From Spirochaetales bacterium (GTDB taxonomy: Bacteria > Spirochaetota > Spirochaetia > Sphaerochaetales > Sphaerochaetaceae): a DNA stretch of 45,828 nucleotides. Below are positions 1 to 7,969 of the stretch, piece by piece; position 1 is the first letter of the stretch, and each line of letters starts with the position of its first letter. The notes under the pieces are model-generated. The model was not told the origin of the DNA. It did no database searches and worked only from the letters and a program-made list of their open reading frames with translations. The position numbers were made by a program, and so were the translations under genes. The DNA is taken from positions 1 to 45,828 of the forward strand of contig JAGABZ010000014.1 in the NCBI GenBank assembly GCA_017614375.1, in the 5' to 3' direction.

Positions 1-33
1 CTCCCGGAAGTCCGGCTCAGGCCGGCTCCGCTG

Positions 34-60
34 CAAAACCCTGCGCCGGCTCGGGTTTTG
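34..60. other. Hairpin-forming inverted repeat at the window edge
   Basis: CAAAACCC (34-41) and GGGTTTTG (53-60) form an 8-bp perfect inverted repeat around an 11-nt GC-rich loop. Neither strand has a convincing T-run after it, so it is at best a weak terminator for something outside the window. I see no coding region or other RNA gene in bases 1-104. Confidence 0.35.
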
Positions 61-104
61 ACTCACGCTCCGCTTCAAGTCCAGAATAATTGCGTGAAAC
101 AAAC

Positions 105-130
105 AAAAACCCGACCGCGTGGGTCGGGTT
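105..130 (-). terminator. Intrinsic terminator of tRNA-Leu
   Basis: Read on the minus strand, a 9-bp perfect stem (AACCCGACC with GGTCGGGTT, plus-strand arms 108-116 and 122-130) is followed by TTTTGTTT. It lies about 10 nt past the tRNA-Leu 3' end, so it ends that single-gene transcript. Confidence 0.85.
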
Positions 131-139
131 CTGTTTGTT

Positions 140-223
<84 letters not shown>

Positions 224-241
224 GAATCGGTTGCAAGGGGA

Positions 242-271
242 ACTATACTTTATCCGGCTTTGTTTAGTCAA
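242..271 (-). promoter_or_regulatory. Promoter of tRNA-Leu
   Basis: On the minus strand TTGACT and TATAGT are separated by 18 nt. They lie about 20 nt upstream of the tRNA 5' end. Confidence 0.75.
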
Positions 272-351
272 TATGAACGGCGGCGGCTCAGGCCGGAAGG
301 GGAGGCGGCGTTGTACTGTGTTGCGATTTGATTTTTGTTGCTTCGGAAGTG

Positions 352-380
352 TTGACCAGTACGGGCGAATTTGGTATGGT
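352..380 (+). promoter_or_regulatory. Promoter of the uraA leader transcript
   Basis: TTGACC (352-357) and TATGGT (375-380) are spaced 17 nt apart. Transcription would start near 387, about 20 nt before the leader peptide ATG and about 140 nt before uraA. Confidence 0.75.
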
Positions 381-407
381 CTGTTCAAGAACCCGAGGAG
401 GCACCCT

Positions 408-485
408 ATGGCCGTGAAGATCATCAATCTGCCACTGACCGAGGGGTTCTGTTTTCCTCCGGTTCACGGTTTTGGAATCAAGTAG
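408..485 (+). CDS. uraA leader peptide (25 codons), putative attenuator ORF
   Basis: This short reading frame starts with MAVKIINLPL and ends HGFGIK. It follows a strong Shine-Dalgarno (GAGGAGG, about 397-403) at good spacing. Its stop codon TAG (483-485) shares its last base with the 5' arm of an intrinsic terminator. The transcript contains U-rich runs inside the ORF (CUGUUUUCC and GGUUUUGG) where RNA polymerase could pause at low UTP. This is the layout of the E. coli pyrBI/pyrE attenuators: a ribosome close behind a paused polymerase covers the terminator arm and lets transcription enter uraA. When UTP is plentiful polymerase outruns the ribosome and terminates. The peptide has no runs of one amino acid, so amino-acid starvation is an unlikely signal. 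No PyrR-type anti-antiterminator is recognisable. Translation itself is inferred. Confidence 0.65.
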   Translation: MAVKIINLPLTEGFCFPPVHGFGIK

Positions 486-514
486 ACAATCACAGCAGTG
501 GTTGTCTTTTTTTT
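485..514 (+). terminator. Attenuator terminator in front of uraA
   Basis: GACAATCAC (485-493) pairs with GTGGTTGTC (498-506) in nine base pairs including one G-T pair. The loop is the tetranucleotide AGCA, and eight T residues follow (507-514). The uraA Shine-Dalgarno GGAGG follows directly at 515. A strong terminator inside the leader of its own gene implies conditional read-through. Confidence 0.85.
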
Positions 515-525
515 GGAGGTAAAGG

Positions 526-1896
526 ATGACCAAACAGGAAACTCAGGAACCGATCCGCGACGCCAGGACGCTGGGCACACCCAAAATGCTCGTTCTGGGA
601 CTGCAGCACTTCTTCGCCATGTTCGGCGCGACAGTACTGGTTCCGCTGCTCGTTAATGGCTACGGCCTGCCGCTCTCGATGCAGACCACTCTGCTTATGG
701 CAGGTCTCGGAACCCTGCTGTTCCACCTGCTGACCAAGCTCAAGGTTCCGGCCTTCCTCGGATCCTCGTTCGCCTTCCTCGGCGGTTATGCCGCCATAGC
801 CGAGCTCAGCGCCGGCAAGTTCGAAAACATGGCTGCCGCTGAAAAGCTCCAGTACGCCGGCGGCGGCATCGTGATTGCCGGTCTTCTCTACCTGGTCCTG
901 GCCCTGATCATCAAGTTCGTCGGAGTCAAGAAGGTAATGAGATTCCTCCCGCCGATCGTAACCGGACCGATCATCATCCTCATCGGTCTGACCCTGGCCC
1001 CGTCCGCCGTGTCCAACGCCGCCACCTGCTGGCCGCTTGCCCTGGTTGCCATCGCGATCATCGTTGTCTGCAACATCTGGGGCAAGGGCATGATCAAAAT
1101 CATCCCGATTCTCCTCGGAGTTGCCGGAAGCTATCTGGTGGCCCTGCTGGCAACCGCCTTCGGCGCTCAGCTGATTGACTTCACCGCCGTCAAGGAAGCC
1201 GCCTGGTTCGGACTGCCGTTCCTCAACACCCAGGCCAACAACGCCTTTATCCTTGCCAAGTTCGACATCACCGCCATCCTCGTCATGGCCCCGATTGCCA
1301 TCGCCGCGATGATGGAGCACGTCGGAGACGTCTCCGCGATCAGCGCCACCACCGGAAACAACTTCGTCGAGGACCCGGGTCTGAAGAGAACCCTGGCCGG
1401 TGACGGACTTGCCACCGCGTTCTCCGCCCTGTTCGGAGGCCCGGCGAACACCACCTACGGCGAGAACACCGGAGTTCTGGTCCTGTCAAAGGTCTACGAC
1501 CCGCGCGTAATCAGAATCGCCGCCGGATTCGCCATCATCCTCAGCTTCTGCCCGAAGTTCGCCGCCATCATCAGCTCGATGCCCAGCGCGATCGTCGGCG
1601 GAATCTCCTTTATCCTCTACGGAATGATCTCCGCCATCGGAGTCAGAAACGTCGTCGAGAACCACGTCGACCTGACCAAGTCCAGAAACCTGATCATCGG
1701 TGCTGTGATTCTCGTCTGCGGACTGGGCTTCAGCAGCGGAATCACCTTCAAGATCGGCGAAGCCTCCATCACCCTGACTGCCCTGGCAATCGCCGCTCTG
1801 GCCGGAATCATCCTCAACGCCGTCCTCCCCGGAAAGGACTACGAGTTCGGCGCCGAGGCCGACGGAAAGAACCCCGGAGACCTGGGAACCTACTGA
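526..1896 (+). CDS. uraA: Uracil permease (NCS2 family)
   Basis: This inner-membrane nucleobase:proton symporter imports uracil for pyrimidine salvage. The 456-residue protein is the usual length and has about 14 hydrophobic segments. Family hallmarks are FAMFGATVLVP (residues 30-40), LGSSFAF (78-84), EHVGD with Glu264, and NTTYGEN with Glu313. The two glutamates match the uracil and proton-binding residues Glu241 and Glu290 of E. coli UraA. The start is the ATG at 526 behind GGAGG with 6-nt spacing. It is a single-gene transcript preceded by the leader-peptide attenuator, so UTP-responsive control is likely. Codon use is strongly biased to C-ending codons, consistent with high expression. 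Xanthine transport is a remote alternative, since the motifs favour the uracil branch. Confidence 0.93.
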   Translation: MTKQETQEPIRDARTLGTPKMLVLGLQHFFAMFGATVLVPLLVNGYGLPLSMQTTLLMAGLGTLLFHLLTKLKVPAFLGSSFAFLGGYAAIAELSAGKFENMAAAEKLQYAGGGIVIAGLLYLVLALIIKFVGVKKVMRFLPPIVTGPIIILIGLTLAPSAVSNAATCWPLALVAIAIIVVCNIWGKGMIKIIPILLGVAGSYLVALLATAFGAQLIDFTAVKEAAWFGLPFLNTQANNAFILAKFDITAILVMAPIAIAAMMEHVGDVSAISATTGNNFVEDPGLKRTLAGDGLATAFSALFGGPANTTYGENTGVLVLSKVYDPRVIRIAAGFAIILSFCPKFAAIISSMPSAIVGGISFILYGMISAIGVRNVVENHVDLTKSRNLIIGAVILVCGLGFSSGITFKIGEASITLTALAIAALAGIILNAVLPGKDYEFGAEADGKNPGDLGTY

Positions 1897-1917
1897 TTCT
1901 GACAGTACAAAAAGATT

Positions 1918-1946
1918 CGGGGCTGCAACGGCAGCCCCGGTTTTTT
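1918..1946 (+). terminator. Terminator after uraA (possibly bidirectional)
   Basis: GGGGCTGC (1919-1926) pairs with GCAGCCCC (1931-1938) around a 4-nt loop, and six T residues follow. On the other strand the same stem is followed by CGAATCTTTTTG, so it may also end the convergent pepF transcript. Confidence 0.88.
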
Positions 1947-1960
1947 ATCAACTCAATAGG

Positions 1961-3748
1961 TCAGAGTTCCAGGAGTTTCTCCAGCTCATCGAGCAGGGAG
2001 GTGAACTTGCTGACTGCCGCCAGCACGGGCTCCGGCGTTGACATGTCCACACCGGCCATCCTCAGTTCCTCGATGGGATAGAGCGAGCCGCCGCTCTTGA
2101 GGAATCCGAGGTAGTCCTGAAGCTCCTGCTCACCGCCGTTGAGCACACGCTCGGAGAGGGCGATTGAGGCGCTGATTCCGGTGGCGTACTTGTAGACGTA
2201 GAAGGCGCGGTAGAAGTGCGGAATCCTCAGGCCTTCGAGATCCGCGCACTCGGGCAGTTCCACATCCGCTCCGAAATATGCCTCCAGGAGTTTGCGGTAA
2301 GTCGAGCGCAGAGCCTGAAGAGTGAGAGGCTCCCCGCTTTCCTCCATGCGGTGGCAGGCCAGCTCGAACTCGGCGAACATCGTCTGCCTGAAAAGGGTGC
2401 CGACGATATCGTCAAGCTGCTTGCAGATGATGTAGGCCCGCATTCTGGAGTCCTTCGTTTCGCTGAGCAGGTAGTGCGCCACCAGCTGCTCGTTGAACGT
2501 AGAGGCTACCTCGGCTGCGAAGATCGTGTAGTCGTAGCAGGGGAAGGGGTTGTTGTGCGAGCTGTAGTAGCTGTGCATCGAGTGTCCGCCCTCGTGGGCC
2601 ACCGTGAACACGTCGCGCAGGACGTCTTCCTTGTAATTGGTCAGCATGAAGGGGTTGCCGACAAATCCGCCGGCGGAGAAGGCGCCGCTTCTCTTGCCCT
2701 TGTTCTCGTAGCGGTCGCACCAGCGGTCCTGCCTGAGGCCTTTGACCAGAATTCCTACGTATTCCTCTCCCAGAGGGGCCAGGGCCTTTGCGATGATATC
2801 GATGGCCTGGTCAAAGGTCGTGTTGATTTCCAGGTCGGAGACGAGGGGGACGTAGACGTCGTAGTGGGCCAGCTTGTCAAGCTTCAGCGCCCGGCGCTTG
2901 AGCTCGTAGAAACGGTGCAGGGCGGGCAAGCCTTTGTGCACTGCCTCGATGAGGTTGGTGTACACCGAAACCGGAACGTCATCGTAGAAAAGCGGGGCGG
3001 AGAGGCTGTCGGGGAAGTTGCGCACCCGGGCCTCGAAGATGTCCTGCTTCACCGAGCCGCAATAGAGCCTGGCGATGGTGTTCTTGTGGGCCTCAAAGCC
3101 CTTGTAGAACTTTTCGTACGCTTCCTTTCTCACTGCGCGGTCGGGATTTACGAGGAAGCTGGAGAGGGTGGACTGGGTCAGGGGACGGCCATCGACTTGC
3201 CCGAAATCCATATCGATGTTGGTCAGGTCTCCGAAGGCCTCGGACGGTGTGCCGGCGAAGTCCGACATCATGGCCAGGATCTTTTCCTGAGCCGGGTCGA
3301 GGGTGTGCTCGCGGGTGCGCAGGATGTGGCTGACGGCGACTCTGTAGTCGTCAAAGCGCGGGTCGTCCTTCATGTACTGTTCGACTATGTCGCAGGAGAG
3401 CAGTTCCGGGCGGAAGAAGCTCAGGGCGGCGTCAAATGCGGTGCAGACCTGGTTGGCCCTGCCCATGCGGCGCTGGTTGACCGGGTCGCTTCCGTCGGTG
3501 GCCCAGTTCAGAAAGGCATAGCTGCCGACGCATTCCTCGGTCAGTCTGCCGTCGTAGTACCACTTGAGCACTTCAAGCAGCGAGTCGGCGCTTTTGCCCA
3601 GGATTCCGTGGTAGGAGGGGGCCTTTGCCGTCAGTTCCTCCAGGCGCTTGACCGCGGCCTCGAAGTCGGCCTCGCCGGCAAACAGGCTTGAGAGGTCCCA
3701 GGTATCCTCCGTTCTGACTTCTTTTCTCGTCTTGATTTCACTGCTCAT
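1961..3748 (-). CDS. pepF: Oligoendopeptidase F (M3B)
   Basis: This cytoplasmic zinc metallopeptidase cleaves short peptides of roughly 7-17 residues and recycles imported or leftover peptides. The 595-residue length is normal for the family. The zinc site VAHEGGHSMHSYY lies near residue 383 with the HExxH core, and a downstream glutamate (FAAEVASTFNE) supplies the third ligand typical of M3 peptidases. The N-terminal helical PepF domain is recognisable. The ATG at 3748 is preceded by GGAG and lies 11 nt inside the end of rdgB, so the two genes are translationally coupled and share a promoter upstream of rdgB. Its 3' end faces uraA. Confidence 0.95.
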   Translation of the reverse strand: MSSEIKTRKEVRTEDTWDLSSLFAGEADFEAAVKRLEELTAKAPSYHGILGKSADSLLEVLKWYYDGRLTEECVGSYAFLNWATDGSDPVNQRRMGRANQVCTAFDAALSFFRPELLSCDIVEQYMKDDPRFDDYRVAVSHILRTREHTLDPAQEKILAMMSDFAGTPSEAFGDLTNIDMDFGQVDGRPLTQSTLSSFLVNPDRAVRKEAYEKFYKGFEAHKNTIARLYCGSVKQDIFEARVRNFPDSLSAPLFYDDVPVSVYTNLIEAVHKGLPALHRFYELKRRALKLDKLAHYDVYVPLVSDLEINTTFDQAIDIIAKALAPLGEEYVGILVKGLRQDRWCDRYENKGKRSGAFSAGGFVGNPFMLTNYKEDVLRDVFTVAHEGGHSMHSYYSSHNNPFPCYDYTIFAAEVASTFNEQLVAHYLLSETKDSRMRAYIICKQLDDIVGTLFRQTMFAEFELACHRMEESGEPLTLQALRSTYRKLLEAYFGADVELPECADLEGLRIPHFYRAFYVYKYATGISASIALSERVLNGGEQELQDYLGFLKSGGSLYPIEELRMAGVDMSTPEPVLAAVSKFTSLLDELEKLLEL

Positions 3749-4343
3749 ATTCTTCTCCTTCGATTTGTTTGATTATCAGGCTCATTCTGCGGGCGGCGCG
3801 CCCCCTGTGGCTGATGGCGCACTTGACCTGTTCGCCCAGTTCGGCGGTGGTGCGGTCCTGTCCGTTGATCATGAAAACCGGGTCGTAGCCGAAGCCGTGG
3901 ATGCCGGTTTCCTTCTCTACGATATGCCCCTCGACTGTTTCCTGGACGACCGCGGTCCTGCCGTTGCCCCAGATCAGGGCCAGGGCGCACACGAATCTGC
4001 CAGTCCGCTTCTCCCACGGGATGCCCGCAAGCTTTTTCAGGAGAAGGCAGTTTCGCTCCCCGGCGTCGAGCAGCCTTCCCGCCTCCTGTGAGCCGAAGCG
4101 AGCGGTACGGACCCCCAGCTCTCCGGGGAGGGCGTCGACTATCAGACCTGAGTCATCAGCGAGGATGACCTGATCCGGATACAGGGCGCGCAGGGCGTTG
4201 GCCTTTATCAGGGCGTTTTCGATGAACGTCTCCCCGGTTTCCTCGCAGTCGAATGAGGGGGCTAGGACCAGCTCATGCCCGGGGAAAATCATCCTGAACT
4301 CTTCAAGTTTGTGGTTATTGGCGCTTGCCAGCATTATCCGCAT
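3738..4343 (-). CDS. rdgB: RdgB/HAM1 non-canonical purine NTP pyrophosphatase
   Basis: The enzyme hydrolyses ITP, dITP and XTP to monophosphates, keeping deaminated purines out of nucleic acids. From the ATG at 4343 the protein is 201 residues. It starts MRIMLASANNHKLEEF, matching the family's nucleotide-binding N terminus. Further hallmarks are LADDSGLIVDAL, GYDPVF and ISHRGRA. An in-frame TTG at 4382 behind GGAG would add a hydrophobic 13-residue extension not expected in this cytosolic enzyme. I therefore prefer 4343, which lacks a Shine-Dalgarno but sits 6 nt after a TATCCT element. The gene overlaps pepF and is preceded by three phased dyad repeats that may be operators. Confidence 0.9.
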   Translation of the reverse strand: MRIMLASANNHKLEEFRMIFPGHELVLAPSFDCEETGETFIENALIKANALRALYPDQVILADDSGLIVDALPGELGVRTARFGSQEAGRLLDAGERNCLLLKKLAGIPWEKRTGRFVCALALIWGNGRTAVVQETVEGHIVEKETGIHGFGYDPVFMINGQDRTTAELGEQVKCAISHRGRAARRMSLIIKQIEGEEYEQ

Positions 4344-4460
4344 GCAGACAGGATAAAGAATCACACTGAAAAAGAAAAGCAAAAAAGATTCTCCAGGGAA
4401 AGTCCGGGGATAAGAGAATGAACTGAGAATTATGGGAAAAGGTCTCCGAGTGCCCGCTTC

Positions 4461-4613
4461 ACTGATGTTCCGGGGTGTCCGAAAACCGGCTAGATACAGA
4501 CTGTTTCGGATACCGGAGTGTCCGAAAAAAGCGCTTGTCTGACGGATTTCGGATATCGGAGTGTCCGAAAGACCTGAGAAGAGGCGGTTTTACGGATACT
4601 GCTCATCCTCAAA
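4461..4613. repeat. 43-bp tandem repeat array with internal dyads
   Basis: The core GTGTCCGAAA occurs at 4475-4484, 4518-4527 and 4561-4570, exactly 43 bp apart. In copies two and three it closes a 24-bp dyad TTTCGGA-N10-TCCGAAA (4504-4527 and 4547-4570). Copy one keeps only the right half well. A degenerate fourth unit (TTACGGATACTG, about 4589-4613) follows. Forty-three base pairs is about four helical turns, so the dyads face the same side of the DNA. The array lies upstream of rdgB-pepF and downstream of the tRNA-Val terminator. There is no ORF here. It could be an operator cluster or a string of RNA hairpins. Confidence 0.7.
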
Positions 4614-4637
4614 TCCCCGGACTTTCCGTAAAGAGCC

Positions 4638-4669
4638 AAAAAAAAAGAGGTCTTCTTCCGAAAACCTCT
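4638..4669 (-). terminator. Intrinsic terminator of tRNA-Val
   Basis: On the minus strand AGAGGT and ACCTCT (plus-strand arms 4646-4651 and 4664-4669) form a stem with a 12-nt loop, followed by a run of about nine T residues directly after the tRNA. Confidence 0.8.
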
Positions 4670-4670
4670 A

Positions 4671-4742
4671 TGGGCGATGCCAGGATTGAACTGGCGACTT
4701 CCACGATGTCAACGTGACACTCTCCCGCTGAGTTAACCGCCC
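4671..4742 (-). tRNA. tRNA-Val (GAC)
   Basis: The minus strand gives a 72-nt cloverleaf. The acceptor GGGCGGT pairs with ATCGCCC (one G-T pair) and the discriminator is A. The anticodon loop TTGACAT gives anticodon GAC, reading GUC/GUU. The T arm is GCCAG TTCAATC CTGGC. CCA is not encoded. Confidence 0.95.
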
Positions 4743-4753
4743 GTGCAGGAAAC

Positions 4754-4783
4754 AATCTACAACAATACGGGCGGTCGTGTCCA
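4754..4783 (-). promoter_or_regulatory. Promoter of tRNA-Val
   Basis: On the minus strand TGGACA and TAGATT are spaced 18 nt apart. They lie between the argF stop and the tRNA 5' end, so the tRNA need not depend on read-through from argF. Confidence 0.6.
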
Positions 4784-4791
4784 GTACTTTC

Positions 4792-5817
4792 TCAGGCTCC
4801 CAGCATGTGCGAAGCCAGGACGGCCTTTATCGTGTGCATCCTGTTCTCGGCCTCGTCGAAGACGACCGACTGCTCCGATTCAAAGACCTCGTTTGTGACC
4901 TCCATCTCCGGCAGGCCGAACTTTTCATGGATTTCCCGTGCGATCGAGGTGTTCAGGTCGTGGAACGAAGGCAGGCAGTGCATGAAGATGGCATCGCTCT
5001 TGGCATTGGCCATTGCGGTGCGGTTGACCTGGTAGGCCTTAAGCAGGGCAATCCTCTTTTCCCAGACCTCGTCAGGCTCGCCCATCGATACCCAGATGTC
5101 GGTGTAAAGCACGTCGGCACCGGAAGTTCCCTTCTTCACATCCTCGGTCAGGGTGATGGTGCAGCCGTTCTCGGCGGCGATGAGTCGGCACTGCCGAACC
5201 AGTTCCTCGGCAGGGAACAGGTCGCGCGGGGCGCAAGCGGTGAAGTTAAGACCCATCTTTGCACATCCGACCATCAGAGAGTTTCCCATGTTGTTGCGGG
5301 CGTCGCCCATGTAGGTGAAGTTGATGCCCTTCAGATGTCCCTTTTTCTCCTCGATGGTCATAAGGTCGGCAAGAATCTGCGTAGGATGGAACTGATCGGT
5401 CAGTCCGTTGAACACCGGCACTCCGGAGTACCGGGCCAGGTCGATTACGGTCTGCTGCTTGAAGCCACGGTACTCGATTCCGTCGAACATCCTGCCCAAG
5501 ACCCGGGCGGTGTCGGCCAGGCTTTCCTTTTTTCCCATCTGGCTCGAACCGGGGTCGAGAAAGGTCACGCCCATCCCCAGATCCATGCCGGCCACCTCAA
5601 AGGCGCAGCGGGTCCGGGTAGAGGTCTTTTCGAACAGCAGGACGAGGTTTTTGCCCTCCAGATAGCGGTGGGGGCGCCCGGCCTTCTTGTCCGCTTTAAG
5701 CTCGGCGGCCAGGTCGAGCAGACTGCGGATTTCAGCCGGCGTGTAGTCGAGCAGTTTGATCAGGCTCCTGCCTGAGAAATTCATCCGGTTGAGTACGGAG
5801 GTTTCGGGGACTTTCAT
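4792..5817 (-). CDS. arcB: Ornithine carbamoyltransferase
   Basis: This cytoplasmic enzyme interconverts citrulline plus phosphate with ornithine plus carbamoyl phosphate. The carbamoyl-phosphate site [13 protein letters not shown] and the ornithine/catalytic motif [10 protein letters not shown] are intact, and DQFHPTQ is present. From the ATG at 5817 the protein has 341 residues, normal for OTC. That ATG has AAGGAG 7 nt upstream, whereas an earlier in-frame start would overlap arcA and lacks such a site. Only 25 nt separate it from arginine deiminase on the same strand, so it most likely works catabolically in the arginine deiminase pathway. No carbamate kinase or arginine/ornithine antiporter is present in the window. 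The symbol argF would be equally defensible. Confidence 0.93.
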   Translation of the reverse strand: MKVPETSVLNRMNFSGRSLIKLLDYTPAEIRSLLDLAAELKADKKAGRPHRYLEGKNLVLLFEKTSTRTRCAFEVAGMDLGMGVTFLDPGSSQMGKKESLADTARVLGRMFDGIEYRGFKQQTVIDLARYSGVPVFNGLTDQFHPTQILADLMTIEEKKGHLKGINFTYMGDARNNMGNSLMVGCAKMGLNFTACAPRDLFPAEELVRQCRLIAAENGCTITLTEDVKKGTSGADVLYTDIWVSMGEPDEVWEKRIALLKAYQVNRTAMANAKSDAIFMHCLPSFHDLNTSIAREIHEKFGLPEMEVTNEVFESEQSVVFDEAENRMHTIKAVLASHMLGA

Positions 5818-5842
5818 ATCTTGGCTCCTTGTAAATAATTGT

Positions 5843-7060
5843 CTAAAGCGAACCGCGCTCAAGCGGCATGCTCATGCACCTCGGGCCGCCGCGTCCGCGG
5901 GACAGCTCGGAACTGGGGATTTCGACTGTCTGCACGCCGTTTTCCCTGAGGATGGCGTTGGTTATCACGTTCCGGTCGTAGACGACGACCAGGCCCGGGC
6001 TGATGCAGAGGCAGTTCGAGCCGTCGTTCCACTGTTCGCGCTCGGCGGCTATGGCGTCGTCGCCTCCGGTGGTGATCAGGGTCGCCCGGGTGCCGAGTTC
6101 ACCGGAGAGCACGGTTTCCAGATCATCCTCCAGGTAGCGGGCCTTCAGGCTGTTTCTGGCCCCGCGCTCCAGGCGGTACATGGAGAAGTAGTCGAGTATT
6201 CCCGGATGCACGAGGAACTTCGCCCGGTCGACCTGGGTCAGGACGGTGTCCAGATGCATGTAGGCCCTCATGTCGGGAATGTCCACCGCGATGACGGTGT
6301 CGATTTCCGAATCCGGGTCGGCGAAGATTTTTCTGGAGAGGACCTCGACGGCCTCAGGCGAGGTGCGTTGAGACAGCCCGATAATCAGGGTCCGGGGCGA
6401 GAGGTTCATGACATCGCCGCCTTCGATAAAGAACGGGATATCGGGAGTGTAGTACTGCCTGACCGACTCGAACAGGGGATGATGATTGATGATGTAGCGG
6501 CCGTAAATCGTCTCACGGGCGCGGGTTGCACTGTACATCCTGTTTATCGAGACGCCCCGGCCGATGATGGCGAACGGGTCGCGGGTGAAATACAGGTTGG
6601 GAATCGGGTCGAGGATGAAGCGGACTTTGGGCTGGATCATGTCCGAAAGCGGGTTCTTTCCGGCCCGCTTGAGCTCGGTGTCCAAAGTGCCGGCCATCGA
6701 CTTGAGCACCAGCGCCGCGGGGTCCTCGATTGACTGCAGCAGTTCGGACAGCTCGTCCACGTTGTTGATGGCGGTCGGTCCGCCTTCGTAGATGAAGTCC
6801 TCGATGAACCGGTCTTTGAGCTCGGGTTCTGCCCTGAGCACCTCGGCCATCAGGTCTTCGAGATACAGCGTCTGCACGCCGTGCTCCCTGAGTGCGGCGG
6901 CAAAGGCGTCGTGCTCCCTGCGGGCAATCGGCAGAAACGGGATGTCATCGAATAAAAGCCGCTCCAGATAGGAGGGGGTGAGGTTCTCCAGTTCGGGACC
7001 CGGACGGTGGAGAAGAACCTTTTTCAGCGGTGCGATTTCGCTTGAGACGTTTACACTCAA
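5843..7060 (-). CDS. arcA: Arginine deiminase
   Basis: The enzyme converts arginine to citrulline and ammonia, the first step of ATP-yielding arginine fermentation and acid resistance. Catalytic motifs are [24 protein letters not shown] and the C-terminal [10 protein letters not shown] that holds the nucleophilic cysteine. I place the start at the TTG at 7060, giving 405 residues beginning [21 protein letters not shown] lies 6 nt upstream of this TTG and the peptide matches known ADI N termini. An ATG further upstream would add unrelated sequence. It is followed after 25 nt by the ornithine carbamoyltransferase gene. A promoter of its own lies in the gap after the ABC permease genes. Confidence 0.95.
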   Translation of the reverse strand: MSVNVSSEIAPLKKVLLHRPGPELENLTPSYLERLLFDDIPFLPIARREHDAFAAALREHGVQTLYLEDLMAEVLRAEPELKDRFIEDFIYEGGPTAINNVDELSELLQSIEDPAALVLKSMAGTLDTELKRAGKNPLSDMIQPKVRFILDPIPNLYFTRDPFAIIGRGVSINRMYSATRARETIYGRYIINHHPLFESVRQYYTPDIPFFIEGGDVMNLSPRTLIIGLSQRTSPEAVEVLSRKIFADPDSEIDTVIAVDIPDMRAYMHLDTVLTQVDRAKFLVHPGILDYFSMYRLERGARNSLKARYLEDDLETVLSGELGTRATLITTGGDDAIAAEREQWNDGSNCLCISPGLVVVYDRNVITNAILRENGVQTVEIPSSELSRGRGGPRCMSMPLERGSL

Positions 7061-7085
7061 AGCTGGCCTCCGTGTGGTGGCTTTA

Positions 7086-7114
7086 ATCATAGCCAAAGGC
7101 GTGCGCGGATACAA
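7086..7114 (-). promoter_or_regulatory. Candidate arcA promoter
   Basis: On the minus strand TTGTAT and TATGAT are spaced 17 nt apart. They lie 26 nt upstream of the arcA TTG and after the last ABC permease gene, so the arc genes can be expressed independently of the importer operon. No terminator is obvious between them, so read-through is also possible. Confidence 0.5.
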
Positions 7115-7129
7115 GGTGCACCTGCGCCC

Positions 7130-7969
7130 TCAGGCCGATTTGAAGGACTTGCGGCGCCGTCCGACTGCCGAGAAGATCACAAGTACAGTCAGTGTCAGGA
7201 TATAGGGCAAGGCCAATATGTACTCGGCGGGGATGCTCCACAGTCCCTGCAGATGGTTTCCGAGGGCCTCTGCCAGGGCGAAAACCATCGCCGCGCCGGC
7301 CAGCCCCAGCGGTCTGTTCCCGCCGAGGAACACTATGACCAGGGCAATCCAGCCTTTGCCCGATGTGGCTCCGGGCACGTAGGAGCCCAGCTGGAGGGAA
7401 ACCGCGCTGCCTGCCAGCGCACACAGTGCGCCGCAGACTGACCATGAGCGGATTTCAAGCCGCTCCGGACTCAGGCCGGCGCAAAGAACGGCGTCGCGAT
7501 TCATCCCGCAGGCTCTCAGCCTCAATCCGAACGGGGTCATGAACAGAATCACTAGGGTAAGGGCGGTCATAACCGCGGTGAGAACCGAAAACAGTGCCGC
7601 AGAAGGGGCGGGAATGCCATTGAGGCTGAGCACTCCCTCTGTGCCGAACAGTCTGCCTGACAGAATCGGGCAGAGGCCGCCGAAAAGCAGGTTCAGTGCC
7701 AGGCCGGCTATGAACGGCTGGGCTTTCAGACGGAACACGATCAACGCCAACAGGGCTGCTGCGGCAGCTGTCAGGGCCGAGGAGCACAACAATCCGAGAA
7801 ACAGCGAACCTGTATACCAGCAAAAGAGATAACCGGTAAATGATCCCAGGAGCATCAAGCCCTCAAGGGCGATATTAAGCGTCCCTCCGATGTTGGAGAA
7901 CAGTCCGCCCATGGCGGCGAGCAACAGCGGGCAGATGGTCACAAGAACAGAGGAGAGGATGTAGGTCAT
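7130..7969 (-). CDS. ABC transporter permease, BMP/PnrA-type importer (second permease)
   Basis: This inner-membrane permease of 279 residues has about eight hydrophobic segments. It belongs to the BPD_transp_2 (LivH/RbsC-like) family paired with BMP binding proteins, similar to Bacillus YufQ/NupQ. Visible hallmarks are IGGTLNIALEGLMLLG near the N terminus and YVPGATSGKGWIALVIVFLGG in the second half. The start overlaps the previous permease by 4 nt (ATGA), so translation is coupled. It is the last gene of the importer operon, with arcA following after 69 nt. The substrate is probably a nucleoside or related sugar compound, by family. Confidence 0.85.
   Translation of the reverse strand: MTYILSSVLVTICPLLLAAMGGLFSNIGGTLNIALEGLMLLGSFTGYLFCWYTGSLFLGLLCSSALTAAAAALLALIVFRLKAQPFIAGLALNLLFGGLCPILSGRLFGTEGVLSLNGIPAPSAALFSVLTAVMTALTLVILFMTPFGLRLRACGMNRDAVLCAGLSPERLEIRSWSVCGALCALAGSAVSLQLGSYVPGATSGKGWIALVIVFLGGNRPLGLAGAAMVFALAEALGNHLQGLWSIPAEYILALPYILTLTVLVIFSAVGRRRKSFKSA

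Noticed and set aside
395-412. Possible PyrR anti-antiterminator motif in the uraA leader
   Set aside because: The stretch ACCCGAGGAGGC loosely resembles the PyrR-binding consensus but mismatches conserved positions, and the GAGGAGG is better explained as the leader-peptide ribosome site.
490-1320. 276-codon minus-strand frame opposite uraA
   Set aside because: It is antisense to a well-supported NCS2 permease. The product is Gly/Asp/His-rich with no fold or signal, and would begin inside uraA.
2216-3691. 491-codon open frame on the plus strand opposite pepF
   Set aside because: It is exactly antisense to a clear M3B peptidase. High GC gives long antisense frames with His/Val/Gln-rich composition, there is no start context, and no motif is recognisable.
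5818-5862. Longer N terminus of ornithine carbamoyltransferase (start at 5862)
   Set aside because: It would overlap arcA and add unrelated residues. The ATG at 5817 has AAGGAG at ideal spacing.
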